Positions 8,066-16,274 of a DNA stretch of 64,000 nucleotides are shown here, one piece after another. Position numbers and translations under genes: made by a program. Below the pieces are notes generated by a model. That model had not been told where the DNA came from and ran no database searches. It worked only from the letters and a program-made list of their open reading frames with translations. The stretch is taken from NCBI RefSeq assembly GCF_001027285.1, contig NZ_CP011509.1:4534501-4598500 (forward strand), read 5' to 3'. Position 1 is the stretch's first letter, and every line of letters begins with the position of its first letter. Source of the DNA: Archangium gephyra. GTDB lineage: Bacteria; Myxococcota; Myxococcia; Myxococcales; Myxococcaceae.

Positions 8066-9607
8066 TCAGAGCCCGGTCGTGCTCCAGTGCCAGGACTCGG
8101 ACGGCAGGTTGTAGAAGCCGTACCTGGCGGCGTTCGCCCGGAGCCACGCGAAGCCGGACGAGCTGCTGCTCATGCTGGCGAAGTCGAGGGCGAGCCCCCG
8201 CTCGTGCTGTGAGTACCCGGGCCGGGCGGTCGGCGGACTGCACTGGGACGAGGGCATCTCGTAGATGGCGTAGTAGCTGGTGCCGCAGTGCTCCCGGCGC
8301 AGTTGGATCTGGCTCTCCACGGAGCGCCAGCCCCAGCCGGTCAGGCTGATCCCCGCGGCGCGCGCGTCGCGAATCATCCGGCCGACGGCGTCTGCGGCGC
8401 ACTTGTGGACGCGGAAGCCCTCGGCGAGGACGGTCTGGTCCGAACCGACCGGAGACGTCACCGCGCTGCAGCTCGTTGGCACCGTGGGAGGCGAGTAGCC
8501 GCCGATCCACCAGCGGGCCGTTCCGCTGGCGTCATAGATGACGAGGTTGCCGTCGTTCTGGAGGGCGAGCCACGCGCCGCTGTAACCGGAGGTGCCGCTC
8601 TGCCAGAGCGCCACGTTGGAGGAGTTGTACACGACGAGGTTGCCGTCGGCCTGCATGACGGCGCGGGCGCTGGACGACGACGTCCCCGTCCACCAGCGGG
8701 CCGCGCCGGTGGGGCTGTACACGACGAGGTTGCCATCGGCCTGCATGACGAGCCGGTGCTTCTCGTCCGGAGAGCGGAGCTCCCTGGCGGAGCCGAGCGT
8801 CTCCCCGGGATTCAACCGGCTCGCGTACAGGACGGTGTTGGTCTGCCACAGGGCGCGCGTGGCCGCGGCGTTGTAGATGACGACGTTGCCGTCATCCTGG
8901 ACCGCGAGGAACGCACCGGTGTTGCCGCCGGTGCCGCTCTGCCAGAGCGCCACGTTGGAGGGGTTGTACACGACGAGGTTGCCGTCGGCCTGCATGACGG
9001 CGCGGGCGCCGGGAGACGCGGTCCCCGACGACCACTTCGCGACGCCGCCGCGGTAGAAGACGAGGTTGCCGTCACTCTGCATGACGAGCCGGTGCCGGCC
9101 ATCCTCGGACCGCACGGAGGTTCCGCTGTACAGCACCTGGCCATTGGAGATCCTGGGCGGGAGGACGACGGTGCTGGTCTGCCAGAGGGCGCGCGTGGCG
9201 GTGGCGTTGTAGATGACGACGTTGCCGTCGTCCTGGAGCGCGAGGAAGGCGCCGCTGTTGCCGCCGGTGCCGCTCTGCCAGAGCGCCACGTTGGAGGGGT
9301 TGTACACGACGAGGTTGCCGTCGCCCTGCATGATGGCCCACGAGTTGGCGACGCCGGTGCCGGACTGCCAGCGGGCGGACCCGTCCTGGTAGTACACGAG
9401 GTTGCCGTCGGATTGCATGACGAGCCGGTAGCGGCCGTCCGCGGCGGACAGGGCCTGGCCCGGGTTGAGGCGTTCGCTGGACACGAGCTGGGCGCCACCC
9501 GCGGCGGCGTGCGCGGTGGCCGGCAGCGCCACCAGGGCCAGGGCCGAGAGCACCAGGCTCAGCGTGGCCACCCAGGTACGGGGGCCAGGGGAAGGGGATG
9601 AAGACAT
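8066..9607 (-). CDS. Secreted B-lectin repeat protein with C-terminal M15 (D-Ala-D-Ala carboxypeptidase-like) domain
   Basis: 513 aa. ATG 9607 has AGGAG five bases upstream and opens a signal peptide (TLSLVLSALALVALPATAHA). The upstream extension to 9730 has no such support. Residues ~30-375 are tandem bulb-type lectin repeats marked by RLVMQSDGNLVYY and DGNLVVYNPSNVALWQSGT; the QxDxNxVxY motif is the mannose-binding site of plant and bacterial B-lectins. Residues ~385-513 carry SQHERGLALDF (Zn-binding SxHxxGxAxD) and SWHW, the signature of VanY/M15B peptidases, which trim the terminal D-Ala of peptidoglycan stem peptides. The enzyme is likely exported to act on prey or own cell wall, with the lectin part holding it on glycan. 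Confidence 0.88.
   Translation of the reverse strand: MSSSPSPGPRTWVATLSLVLSALALVALPATAHAAAGGAQLVSSERLNPGQALSAADGRYRLVMQSDGNLVYYQDGSARWQSGTGVANSWAIMQGDGNLVVYNPSNVALWQSGTGGNSGAFLALQDDGNVVIYNATATRALWQTSTVVLPPRISNGQVLYSGTSVRSEDGRHRLVMQSDGNLVFYRGGVAKWSSGTASPGARAVMQADGNLVVYNPSNVALWQSGTGGNTGAFLAVQDDGNVVIYNAAATRALWQTNTVLYASRLNPGETLGSARELRSPDEKHRLVMQADGNLVVYSPTGAARWWTGTSSSSARAVMQADGNLVVYNSSNVALWQSGTSGYSGAWLALQNDGNLVIYDASGTARWWIGGYSPPTVPTSCSAVTSPVGSDQTVLAEGFRVHKCAADAVGRMIRDARAAGISLTGWGWRSVESQIQLRREHCGTSYYAIYEMPSSQCSPPTARPGYSQHERGLALDFASMSSSSSGFAWLRANAARYGFYNLPSESWHWSTTGL
8590..9345. repeat. Three near-identical direct repeats inside the lectin gene
   Basis: The segment beginning CTGCCAGAGCGCCACGTTGG and running on through the GTACACGACGAGGTTGCCGTC motif recurs at about 8599, 8938 and 9275, spaced about 340 bp, each around 75 bp and almost identical. 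Each repeat unit encodes one pair of B-lectin motifs. The low divergence points to recent duplication or gene conversion, so the number of lectin modules probably varies between strains. Confidence 0.8.
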
Positions 9608-9797
9608 GGAGACTCCTGTAGGGGGACGACCGCTCCATATGCCAGACATCAACGGGTCCCAACAGGAATCGAAGGATAAAGAGCGAGGCAGGCGAGGACT
9701 GTAAATCAGGACAAAATCACCGGAAATCATTTTTCTGGGACGGAGGAGGACTCGGGCCCTCGCGGACGGAGCGGGGAGGTGTCTGTCATTGCCCGGC

Positions 9798-9840
9798 TTG
9801 ACTCATGACCCGAGGTCATTTATTAAGTGACTCGTGGTCA
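9798..9840 (+). promoter_or_regulatory. Promoter of the SDR gene with two matching operator palindromes
   Basis: A -35 TTGACT (9798-9803), a 17-bp spacer and a -10 TATTAA (9821-9826) form a good sigma-70 promoter, placing the transcript start near 9833. Two copies of TGAC-N5-GTCA are overlaid: TGACCCGAGGTCA (9806-9818) between -35 and -10, and TGACTCGTGGTCA (9828-9840) over the start. Their centres are 22 bp apart, two helix turns, so dimers would bind the same DNA face. This is a repression architecture of the TetR/MarR kind. No regulator gene is adjacent. The rest of 9608-9890 also holds AT-rich DNA (9670-9740) that probably contains the lectin gene promoter on the other strand. Confidence 0.6.
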
Positions 9841-9890
9841 GCGAGCGGCTGGCCGGAACCTTTGGTCCTCACGGAATCCAGGAGGCAGTC

Positions 9891-10760
9891 ATGTCGAACC
9901 AGGCTCTGTCGAAGTCGGTCCTCATCACCGGGTGCTCCACGGGCATCGGGCGAGCCACGGCGTTGCGGCTGGTGCGGGCCGGGTGGAAGGTGTACGCGAC
10001 GGCGCGGAGCGTGGAGAAGCTGGGGGAGCTGGAGGCGGCGGGCTGCCGCACGCTGGCGCTGGACGTGACGGACGAGGCGTCCATGGCGGCGGCGGTGCGC
10101 CGGGTGGAGCAGGAGGACGGGGCGGTGGGGGTGCTCATCAACAACGCGGGCTACAGCCAGTCGGGCGCGCTGGAGACGGTGGAGCTCGAGGACGTGCGCC
10201 GGCAGTTCGAGACGAACGTGTTCGGGCTGCTGCGGCTCACGCAGCTGGTGCTGCCGGGCATGCGGCGGCAGGGCTGGGGCAAGGTGGTGAACATCGGCTC
10301 CATGGGCGGCAGGCTGACGTTCCCCGGGGGCGGGGCGTACCACGCGACGAAGTACGCGGTGGAGGCGCTCAGTGATGCGCTGCGCTTCGAGGTGCGGGGC
10401 TTCGGGGTGGACGTGGTGCTGGTGCAGCCGGGGCTCATCCGCACCGAGTTCAGCCAGACGGCGGTGGGCGGCATGAGCGCCAGCCTGGAGAAGGCGGACG
10501 GGCCCTACGCGGGCTTCAACTCGGCGGTGGCCCGCTCCACCCAGGAGGCCTACGTCAAGGGGCCGTTGGCGAAGCTGGGCGGCGAGGCGGAGGACGTGGC
10601 GCGGGTCATCCAGCGCGCCCTCGAGGCCCGCCGGCCCCGTGCGCGCTACACCGTCACCGCCTCGGCGAAGGTGATGCTGGCGCAGCGGGCGATGATGCCG
10701 GATGGCATGTGGGACGCCTTCCTGCGCACGCAGTTCCCCCAGCCCGGCGCGAGGAGCTGA
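9891..10760 (+). CDS. Short-chain dehydrogenase/reductase (classical SDR)
   Basis: 289 aa. Start ATG 9891 has GGAGG five bases upstream; an earlier in-frame GTG at 9834 lies over the promoter and is unlikely. Cofactor motif TGCSTGIG (13-20), NNAG in LINNAGYSQ, and the catalytic triad Ser137 (NIGSMGG), Tyr150 and Lys154 (YHATK) are all present, so it should be an active NAD(P)H oxidoreductase. The C-terminus (GPLAKLGGEAEDVARVIQRALEARRPRARY) resembles the oxidoreductases used on steroid- or retinol-like hydrophobic alcohols, but the substrate is not determined. It is alone in its transcription unit behind a tightly operator-covered promoter, so it is probably induced by a small molecule. Confidence 0.85.
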   Translation: MSNQALSKSVLITGCSTGIGRATALRLVRAGWKVYATARSVEKLGELEAAGCRTLALDVTDEASMAAAVRRVEQEDGAVGVLINNAGYSQSGALETVELEDVRRQFETNVFGLLRLTQLVLPGMRRQGWGKVVNIGSMGGRLTFPGGGAYHATKYAVEALSDALRFEVRGFGVDVVLVQPGLIRTEFSQTAVGGMSASLEKADGPYAGFNSAVARSTQEAYVKGPLAKLGGEAEDVARVIQRALEARRPRARYTVTASAKVMLAQRAMMPDGMWDAFLRTQFPQPGARS

Positions 10761-10858
10761 CCCCCGGGGCGGCGGAGCGGCCACACCGGTGATTCCCGGG
10801 CTCCGGCCGCGTTGGCCTTGGCCAGGAAGGCCCTCGGGGCGCTATCGTGGGTGGACTG

Positions 10859-12043
10859 ATGTCTACAGCCGCCCCCCGCGCTCCCGTGCCGTTCGGCCAG
10901 TACAGGCTCATCGATCGCCTCGCCGTGGGCGGCATGGCGGAGCTGTTCCTCGCCCAGCAGTCCGGCCCGGACGGCTTCGAGAAGCCCGTCGTCATCAAGC
11001 GGATCCGCCCGCACCTGTCGCGGCAGTCGGCCTTCGTGCGCATGTTCCTCAACGAGGCGCGGCTGGCCGCCCAGCTCAACCACCCCAACATCGTGCAGAT
11101 CCACGACCTGGGGAAGGTGGGGGACAGCTACTACATCGGCATGGAGTACCTCTTCGGCCGGGACATGCGGCGGGTGGTGCCCAAGGCCGAGTCGCTGGGG
11201 ATTCCCTTCCCCATGGTGTACGCGCTGAAGATCGCCTCGTCCGTGTGCGAGGGCCTCTATTACGCGCACCAGAAGGTGGACCTGTACGGCTCGCCGCTGA
11301 ACATCGTCCACCGGGACGTGACGCCGGAGAACATCTTCGTGTGCTTCGACGGCACGGTGAAGGTGCTGGACTTCGGCATCGCCAAGGCGGCCAACCGGGT
11401 GGAGCAGACGCGCGCGGGAGAGCTGCGCGGCAAGCTCAGCTACCTCAGCCCCGAGCAGTGTCTGGGCAAGCCGCTGGATCACCGCAGCGACATCTTCTCG
11501 CTGGGCTCCGTCCTCTACGAGTGGCTCACCGGCTTCAAGCTCTTCACCGGCGAGTCGGACGTGGCCGTCATGCGCAGCATCGTGGATGGCAAGGTGTACG
11601 CGCCCTCGTACTTCCGCGCGGACATCCCCGAGCCCGTGGAGGCCATCCTCATGAAGGCCCTGGAGCGCGACCGGGACAAGCGCTACCCCACGGCCTGGCA
11701 CTTCCAACAGGACCTGGATCGCTTCCTCAACACGTACGACTTCACCCCCTCCAGCCTCCACCTCTCCAACTTCCTCAAGCAGCTCTTCCTGGACGAGCTG
11801 GAGGAGGAGCAGCGGCGGCTCAAGCCCCAGGAGCCGGCGCCGTTCTCCGCGCCCGCGCCCACCACGCAGCCGGAGCTGGAGTCCGTGCTCCCGGTGGAGG
11901 AGCCCTCGGGCAGCGAGCGGATTGTCGCGGTGCCCGTCACCGCCGCGCAGCTCGAGTCGCTGGAGGCCCTGGCCCGCAAGCATGGCGTCCCCGTGGGCAA
12001 GATGGTGGGGGAGCTCCTCTCGGTCTGGCTCAAGTACCGCTGA
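10859..12043 (+). CDS. Ser/Thr protein kinase (Hanks type)
   Basis: 394 aa; start taken as ATG 10859 (MSTAAPR), with an in-frame GTG 12 bases earlier. Kinase domain spans ~15-280: glycine-rich loop LAVGGMAELFLA, Lys47 in VVIKRI, HRDVTPEN (His151-Asp153; Thr replaces the usual Lys, common among myxobacterial kinases) and DFG in LDFGIAKA. There is no transmembrane segment. The C-terminal ~45 residues (VPVTAAQLESLEALARKHGVPVGKMVGELLSVWLKYR) look like a short helix pair of ribbon-helix-helix type, possibly a targeting or DNA-contact tail. The gene ends one base before truA, so the two are probably co-transcribed; truA may simply share the message. Confidence 0.88.
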   Translation: MSTAAPRAPVPFGQYRLIDRLAVGGMAELFLAQQSGPDGFEKPVVIKRIRPHLSRQSAFVRMFLNEARLAAQLNHPNIVQIHDLGKVGDSYYIGMEYLFGRDMRRVVPKAESLGIPFPMVYALKIASSVCEGLYYAHQKVDLYGSPLNIVHRDVTPENIFVCFDGTVKVLDFGIAKAANRVEQTRAGELRGKLSYLSPEQCLGKPLDHRSDIFSLGSVLYEWLTGFKLFTGESDVAVMRSIVDGKVYAPSYFRADIPEPVEAILMKALERDRDKRYPTAWHFQQDLDRFLNTYDFTPSSLHLSNFLKQLFLDELEEEQRRLKPQEPAPFSAPAPTTQPELESVLPVEEPSGSERIVAVPVTAAQLESLEALARKHGVPVGKMVGELLSVWLKYR

Positions 12044-12044
12044 C

Positions 12045-12839
12045 ATGCCCCGCCTGAAGCTGACCCTCGAATACGACGGCACCCGGTATGTGGGCTGGCA
12101 GGTGCAGCCCAATGGCGTCTCCATCCAGGCCCGGCTCCGCCAGGCGCTCGAGCAGTTGCTCGGCGAGCAGGTGGAGCTGGAGGTGGCCGGCCGCACGGAC
12201 TCCGGGGTGCATGCCACCGGGCAGGTGGTGTGCTTCGGCACCCCGCGCGTGCTGCCGCTCAAGGCGTACTGGAAGGGGCTCAACGGGCTGTTGCCCGAGG
12301 ACATCGCCGTCGTCCGGGCCGAGGAGGTGCCGCCCGAGTTCGATCCGCGCCGCTGGTCCCACGGCAAGCGCTACCGGTACCGGGTGAGCAACAGGCCCTC
12401 GCGCTCGCCGCTGCGCCGCTTCACCCACTGGGAGGTGTTCTCCCCCCTGGACGTGGAGGCCATGCGGCGCGGTGCGGCCCACCTGCTGGGCCGGCATGAC
12501 TACTCCGCCTTCCGGGCCTCGGACTGCCAGGCGGCCCATGCCGTGCGCGAGGTCCGCCGGGTGGACATCCAGGGCACCTCCGGTGAGGAGGTGTCCGTCA
12601 CCGTCGAGGGCACTGCCTTCCTCAAGCACATGGTGCGCAACCTCGTGGGCACCCTGGTGGAGGTGGGCAAGGGGCGCCGTCCCGACACCTGGGTGGCCGA
12701 GGTCCTCGCCTCGCGCGAGCGCAAGCGGGCGGGTCCCACCGCGCCGGCCCATGGGCTCGTCCTGGAGGAGGTCTTCTATGGAGACGGCCCGCCTCCTCGC
12801 ACCCCGGGCGGCACGGCGGACGGCGATGACGAGGAGTGA
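12045..12839 (+). CDS. truA: tRNA pseudouridine synthase A
   Basis: 264 aa, the normal size for TruA. It converts uridines 38-40 in the tRNA anticodon stem to pseudouridine. The signature AGRTDSGVHATGQV contains the catalytic Asp52. Other family blocks are YDGTRYVGWQVQPNG near the N-terminus, RRWSHGKRYRYRV, HDYSAFRASDC and the C-terminal FLKHMVRNLVGTL. The ATG follows the kinase stop by a single base. The last ~25 residues are a non-conserved acidic tail. Confidence 0.96.
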   Translation: MPRLKLTLEYDGTRYVGWQVQPNGVSIQARLRQALEQLLGEQVELEVAGRTDSGVHATGQVVCFGTPRVLPLKAYWKGLNGLLPEDIAVVRAEEVPPEFDPRRWSHGKRYRYRVSNRPSRSPLRRFTHWEVFSPLDVEAMRRGAAHLLGRHDYSAFRASDCQAAHAVREVRRVDIQGTSGEEVSVTVEGTAFLKHMVRNLVGTLVEVGKGRRPDTWVAEVLASRERKRAGPTAPAHGLVLEEVFYGDGPPPRTPGGTADGDDEE

Positions 12840-12888
12840 GGACTCCGAGTGCGTGCCGGGGCCTGGCTTGAGCTAGGCTGTCGTTCCC

Positions 12889-13578
12889 GTGAGCACCCAG
12901 AAGAAGAGCGCCCTCGATCCGCTGCGCGTCCGCGTCCGCCGTATCCAGTTCACCGTGGGGCTTGGCTTCCTCGCGTTGGTGATTGGCACCGCGCTGACCT
13001 TGTCCCTCACGCTGCGGCTGACCGACCGTATCGGGGCGCTGCCGTCCTGGGTCATCGACTTCTTCCTCGCCCCGGTGCTGCGGCACCTGTGGGTGCTCGC
13101 CGTGCTGCCCGTGCTCTGCTACGGCGCCGCCCGGGTCATCGAGCTGAGGCCGTGGGCCACGGCACTCGGGGCGGCGGCGACGGGCCTGTGCTTCACGCTC
13201 GCCATCGAGTTCACGAGCAACGGCATCGAGGGGTGGTTGGAGGCGGGAGGGCTGTCGCTGCTGTTGGAGCTGGGGGTGGTGGCGGGAGGTGTGGTGCTCA
13301 GCCAGCGGGCGGTGGTCCGGGCGCGGGCCGACTCGGGCAAGCAGGAGACGAAGGCCCAGCAGCAGGCGAGCGCGCGCAAGGACGAGTACGCCGAGTTCCT
13401 CCGGGAGGCGGAGCTCGCGGGCGAGAAGATCGCCCAGCGCGAGGCCACGAAGCCCGAGGGGGAGGGGGCTTCCGTGCAGTCACTGCCGTTGCCGGAGCAA
13501 CCCGCGGCGTCGGCCGCTGCCTCCGAGGAGACGTCCGAACAGAAGACCCCGGGCGAGCCGAAGGCCCCCGCCGCCTGA
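12889..13578 (+). CDS. Hypothetical membrane protein with charged C-terminal tail
   Basis: 229 aa, GTG start at 12889. Four hydrophobic helices are visible at about residues 20-42, 58-78, 88-108 and 118-138, after a basic N-terminus (DPLRVRVRRIQ). The cytoplasmic tail (140-229) is Glu/Lys/Ala/Pro-rich and low complexity. No enzyme motif is recognised. A TAGGCT box lies about 17 bases before the start and may be the -10 of its own promoter. It converges on the DUF2019 gene; a CTTGC/GCAAG hairpin sits in the 25-bp gap between them. Confidence 0.6.
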   Translation: MSTQKKSALDPLRVRVRRIQFTVGLGFLALVIGTALTLSLTLRLTDRIGALPSWVIDFFLAPVLRHLWVLAVLPVLCYGAARVIELRPWATALGAAATGLCFTLAIEFTSNGIEGWLEAGGLSLLLELGVVAGGVVLSQRAVVRARADSGKQETKAQQQASARKDEYAEFLREAELAGEKIAQREATKPEGEGASVQSLPLPEQPAASAAASEETSEQKTPGEPKAPAA

Positions 13579-13603
13579 GCTTGCTCCTCCCGGCAAGGAG
13601 TGG

Positions 13604-13954
13604 TTATCCCGGGTCGAGGGCCCAGGTACCTTCCTTCCATCGCTTCAGTGCTTGCTGAGCGCAAAAGGGGATCATCCCTTCGCCCCTCGCTGCCTCCTCT
13701 AGAACCGCTCTGGCCTCGGCCGTCCGATAGCGGAGGAGATGTGCGGCGGCCATGACGCGCACGTCCATGCGTTCATGCTCGAGCAGCACGAGGAGGGCCT
13801 CACGCCCGGCATCGCCGTGAGCCAGGAGCTTGTCGACCGCGGCACCGTACTTCCTGGCGTGCTTGTTCCCGGTTTTGGGGTCGCCTCGCCAGATGGCCTC
13901 GGTTTGCGCGGCCACCTTCAGGGCGAACTGCTCGACGAGTTCCTCCAACTTCAT
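13604..13954 (-). CDS. DUF2019 domain protein (HEAT-like)
   Basis: 116 aa from ATG 13954, with a GAAGGGA ribosome site nine bases upstream. The longer frame to 14212 is upstream DNA. The pattern MKLEELVEQFALKVAAQTEAIWRGDPKTGNKHARKYGAAVDKLL followed by ALLVLLEHERMDVRVMAAAHLL is the DUF2019 fold, a small helical-repeat domain frequent in myxobacteria and often beside toxins or protein kinases. Function is unknown; some relatives may act as immunity or adaptor proteins. No toxin is adjacent here. Upstream are a palindrome and a copy of the intergenic repeat element. Confidence 0.7.
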   Translation of the reverse strand: MKLEELVEQFALKVAAQTEAIWRGDPKTGNKHARKYGAAVDKLLAHGDAGREALLVLLEHERMDVRVMAAAHLLRYRTAEARAVLEEAARGEGMIPFCAQQALKRWKEGTWALDPG

Positions 13955-13973
13955 CACCAGAATCCCTTCGGAT

Positions 13974-14003
13974 GTTGACTCCACATGGCCGTGGAGTGTT
14001 GAC
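13974..14003 (-). promoter_or_regulatory. Inverted repeat upstream of the DUF2019 gene
   Basis: ACTCCAC (13978-13984) and GTGGAGT (13991-13997) are perfect inverted arms around a six-base centre, flanked on both sides by a direct GTTGAC (13974-13979 and 13998-14003). It lies 24-43 bp before the DUF2019 start codon, in the position of an operator or 5' leader hairpin. The binding protein is unknown. Confidence 0.4.
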
Positions 14004-14136
14004 GTGTCTTTGGGATGCTGCCGGCAGTGATGGTTCCTGGTCTCTTGTGTAGTACGTGGCCGCCTGTGGTCCGGCGTTGCATACGGGCCTGCTGCCCATG
14101 CACAAGACAATCCTGCTTTGAGCTCGGGGAGTCTGC

Positions 14137-14310
14137 AATCCCAGCTTGACACGCAAGTCACGCCCTCGGGTTCTGTCCGCCTTCCGGTCGCGCTCTTCCT
14201 GAACTTGTCCAACTGTTGGACAAGTTTTGCGAGACCGTGCCCAGAGCGTTCCCGCCAGCTCTTGAGCTGAGGGCAGACCCTTGCACGGACTTTCTTCGGA
14301 TGGCTTGGGC
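14137..14310 (+). repeat. Intergenic inverted-repeat element, copy A
   Basis: Bases 14176-14310 align without gaps to 40261-40395 with 114 of 135 identical (84%). The core is a perfect palindrome, TTGTCCAACTGTTGGACAA (14205-14223), whose arms extend to 11 bp (14202-14226). A 16-bp block (14178-14193) is identical to one at 36932-36947 in copy C. The right end reads TGGCTT (14301-14306); the left end is degenerate (AATCCC at 14137). It occupies the space between the DUF2019 gene and the kinase/DUF2381 pair. The remainder of 13955-14408 shows no open frame. Confidence 0.8.
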
Positions 14311-14408
14311 GTCCAGTGCTGTCGGGTGGCGCTGTACTCCTGGAGAAAACGCGATCCCGGCCATGCCGCGTGACCTGCTACGTTGAGGTCCTACGAGGTA
14401 GGCCCCGC

Positions 14409-16184
14409 GTGTCCACACATCCGCCATTCCCCAGCCCCGAGCACCCCATTCTCCGCGGCGCAGTGGCCGCCCTGAATCCACCCGGCACCTCCCCGCTGCC
14501 GGTGGGCACCCGGATTGGTGGAGACGTGGTGGAGGGAGTCCTGGGCAGTGGCGGCTTCGCCACGGTGTACCGGGTACGCAGCCCCAGCGGCTACGTGTCC
14601 GCCCTCAAGCTGCTGCCGCTGGACGAGGGCCCCGAGCGCGCCGAGCGCGCCTGGCGCGAGATGTCGCTGGGTACACGCCTGAGCCACCCCAACCTCGTGC
14701 GCCAACTGGGGGCGGGACAGTGGCCCGTGGAAAATCCGCGCTTCCTGTGGGTGAAGCTGGAACTGGTGGAGGGCCCCACCCTGGACGAGTGGGGACTGGC
14801 GCCCGGACGCACCCGAGGCGAGGTGATGGACCGGGTGCTGGAGGTGGCACGGGCGCTGGCGGTGTCGCACGAGGCGGGCGTGCTCCACCGGGACGTGAAG
14901 GAGGCCAACATCCTGGTGCGTCAGAAGACGGGCGAGGCGGTGCTGGTGGACTTCGGGGTGGCCTGGCACCCGGCGTACCCCACGCTGACGAAGGGGATGT
15001 TTCCCCCGGGCACGCCGGCCTACCGCGCCCCCGAGGCGTGGGCCTATGGCCGTGCGCACGCGGGCGAGCCAGGGGCGCACTACCGGGCGGGCGTGGGGGA
15101 TGACCTGTACGCGCTCGGAGTCGTGCTCTACCGGTTGCTGACGGGCCGCTTCCCCTTCCGGCCCGCCGAGCACGGGGGCGAGGACGTGGAGGCGGTGCTG
15201 CACCGGGTGCCCCTGCCACCGCACCTCGTCAACCCGCGAGTGCCCCTGGAGGTGGAGGCGGTGTGCCTGCGGCTGCTGGCCAAGACGCCCGAGGCGCGCT
15301 ACCCGGACGCCGTGACGTTGTGCCAGGTGCTGGAGGAGTTGAGGGCCCGGACGGACGTGGACTGGACGGGAGTGCTGCACCCGGAGCGGCGGCGCCCGGT
15401 GAAGCCCTGGATGCGCTGGGGCCGGGGGCTGACGGTGGTGGGCGTGGGGTTGGCCGTGGCGCTGGGGGTCTGGTGGCTCGGCTCCGGCCAGGAAGTGGCG
15501 CCAGGGGGACCCGCGCCGGAACCTGTGCCGGCCGTGGCCGCGCCTCCCTCCGAGGCGCCCCCTCCCCCGGCCGCCGCCCCGCCGCTGGCGCTCCGAAAGG
15601 ACAGTGCCCCCGTGAAGCAGCAGCAGACGTCTGGCCCCCAGCCCGAAACGGTCCCCAAGCGCCGGGGGGCCTCCGTGCGCAATGCGTGTCTCGGCCTCAC
15701 CGGCGCCGCCTTGCAGGCCTGCATGGGGGCTGTGCAGCAGGTGCCACCCGTGAGCCCCGTACCGCCTCCCCAAGCGTGCCCCGCCGGGGCCGTGGAGACC
15801 ATGACGGGCACGCTCGGCCTGCGCATCGGGGAATACAGGAGCATGGACTGGAACGATGTGCGGGGCAGGGGCGTGCAGGTACACGAGGACTCGCCGCTCC
15901 GCGTGGCGGGCGCGTGGGAGGCGGGAGCGAACCGCTGGGGCGAGGGCTACAAGATCGCGCTGCCAGACGAGACCTGGCTCTTCGGAAGGCTCTACGTCAA
16001 GGAGGGGCGGGTGTACGGCCGCTTCACCGAGGCACGCACGCCCCTCGGGGTGACGTACCCGATGTGCCTGGAGTTGCTGGATACGGATGGCAACGTCGGC
16101 CTGGAGCTATGGCCCGGTAGCGGGCCGGGGAAGATGCTGGTGGACCCTGTCGTGCGGGTGCGGGTGGTGGATCGATTCAAGTAG
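14409..16184 (+). CDS. Ser/Thr protein kinase with transmembrane segment and extracytoplasmic domain
   Basis: 591 aa from GTG 14409, chosen for the GAGGTAG ribosome site about ten bases upstream; the frame stays open to 14316. Kinase domain ~40-315: LGSGGFATVYRV, ALKLL with the catalytic Lys, HRDVKEANILV and VDFGVAWH. A single membrane helix follows (~348-368, LTVVGVGLAVALGVWWLG), then a Pro/Ala-rich linker and a C-terminal domain (~430-591) with two Cys-containing segments that is predicted periplasmic. This kinase plus the DUF2381 gene 90 bp downstream is a recurring myxobacterial pair. The sensed signal is unknown. Confidence 0.85.
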   Translation: MSTHPPFPSPEHPILRGAVAALNPPGTSPLPVGTRIGGDVVEGVLGSGGFATVYRVRSPSGYVSALKLLPLDEGPERAERAWREMSLGTRLSHPNLVRQLGAGQWPVENPRFLWVKLELVEGPTLDEWGLAPGRTRGEVMDRVLEVARALAVSHEAGVLHRDVKEANILVRQKTGEAVLVDFGVAWHPAYPTLTKGMFPPGTPAYRAPEAWAYGRAHAGEPGAHYRAGVGDDLYALGVVLYRLLTGRFPFRPAEHGGEDVEAVLHRVPLPPHLVNPRVPLEVEAVCLRLLAKTPEARYPDAVTLCQVLEELRARTDVDWTGVLHPERRRPVKPWMRWGRGLTVVGVGLAVALGVWWLGSGQEVAPGGPAPEPVPAVAAPPSEAPPPPAAAPPLALRKDSAPVKQQQTSGPQPETVPKRRGASVRNACLGLTGAALQACMGAVQQVPPVSPVPPPQACPAGAVETMTGTLGLRIGEYRSMDWNDVRGRGVQVHEDSPLRVAGAWEAGANRWGEGYKIALPDETWLFGRLYVKEGRVYGRFTEARTPLGVTYPMCLELLDTDGNVGLELWPGSGPGKMLVDPVVRVRVVDRFK

Positions 16185-16274
16185 TGACGTCTCAAAGACG
16201 GGACGGACACGACCGGGCAGGAGGTGTGGTAGAGCCCCACCCCTCCGGTCTCGTCCACGTGAGGTGCCTTCCTC

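Noticed and set aside
8590-9345. Possible CRISPR-like spaced repeats
   Set aside because: The spacing is ~340 bp and repeats lie in frame inside a lectin gene; they encode protein modules.
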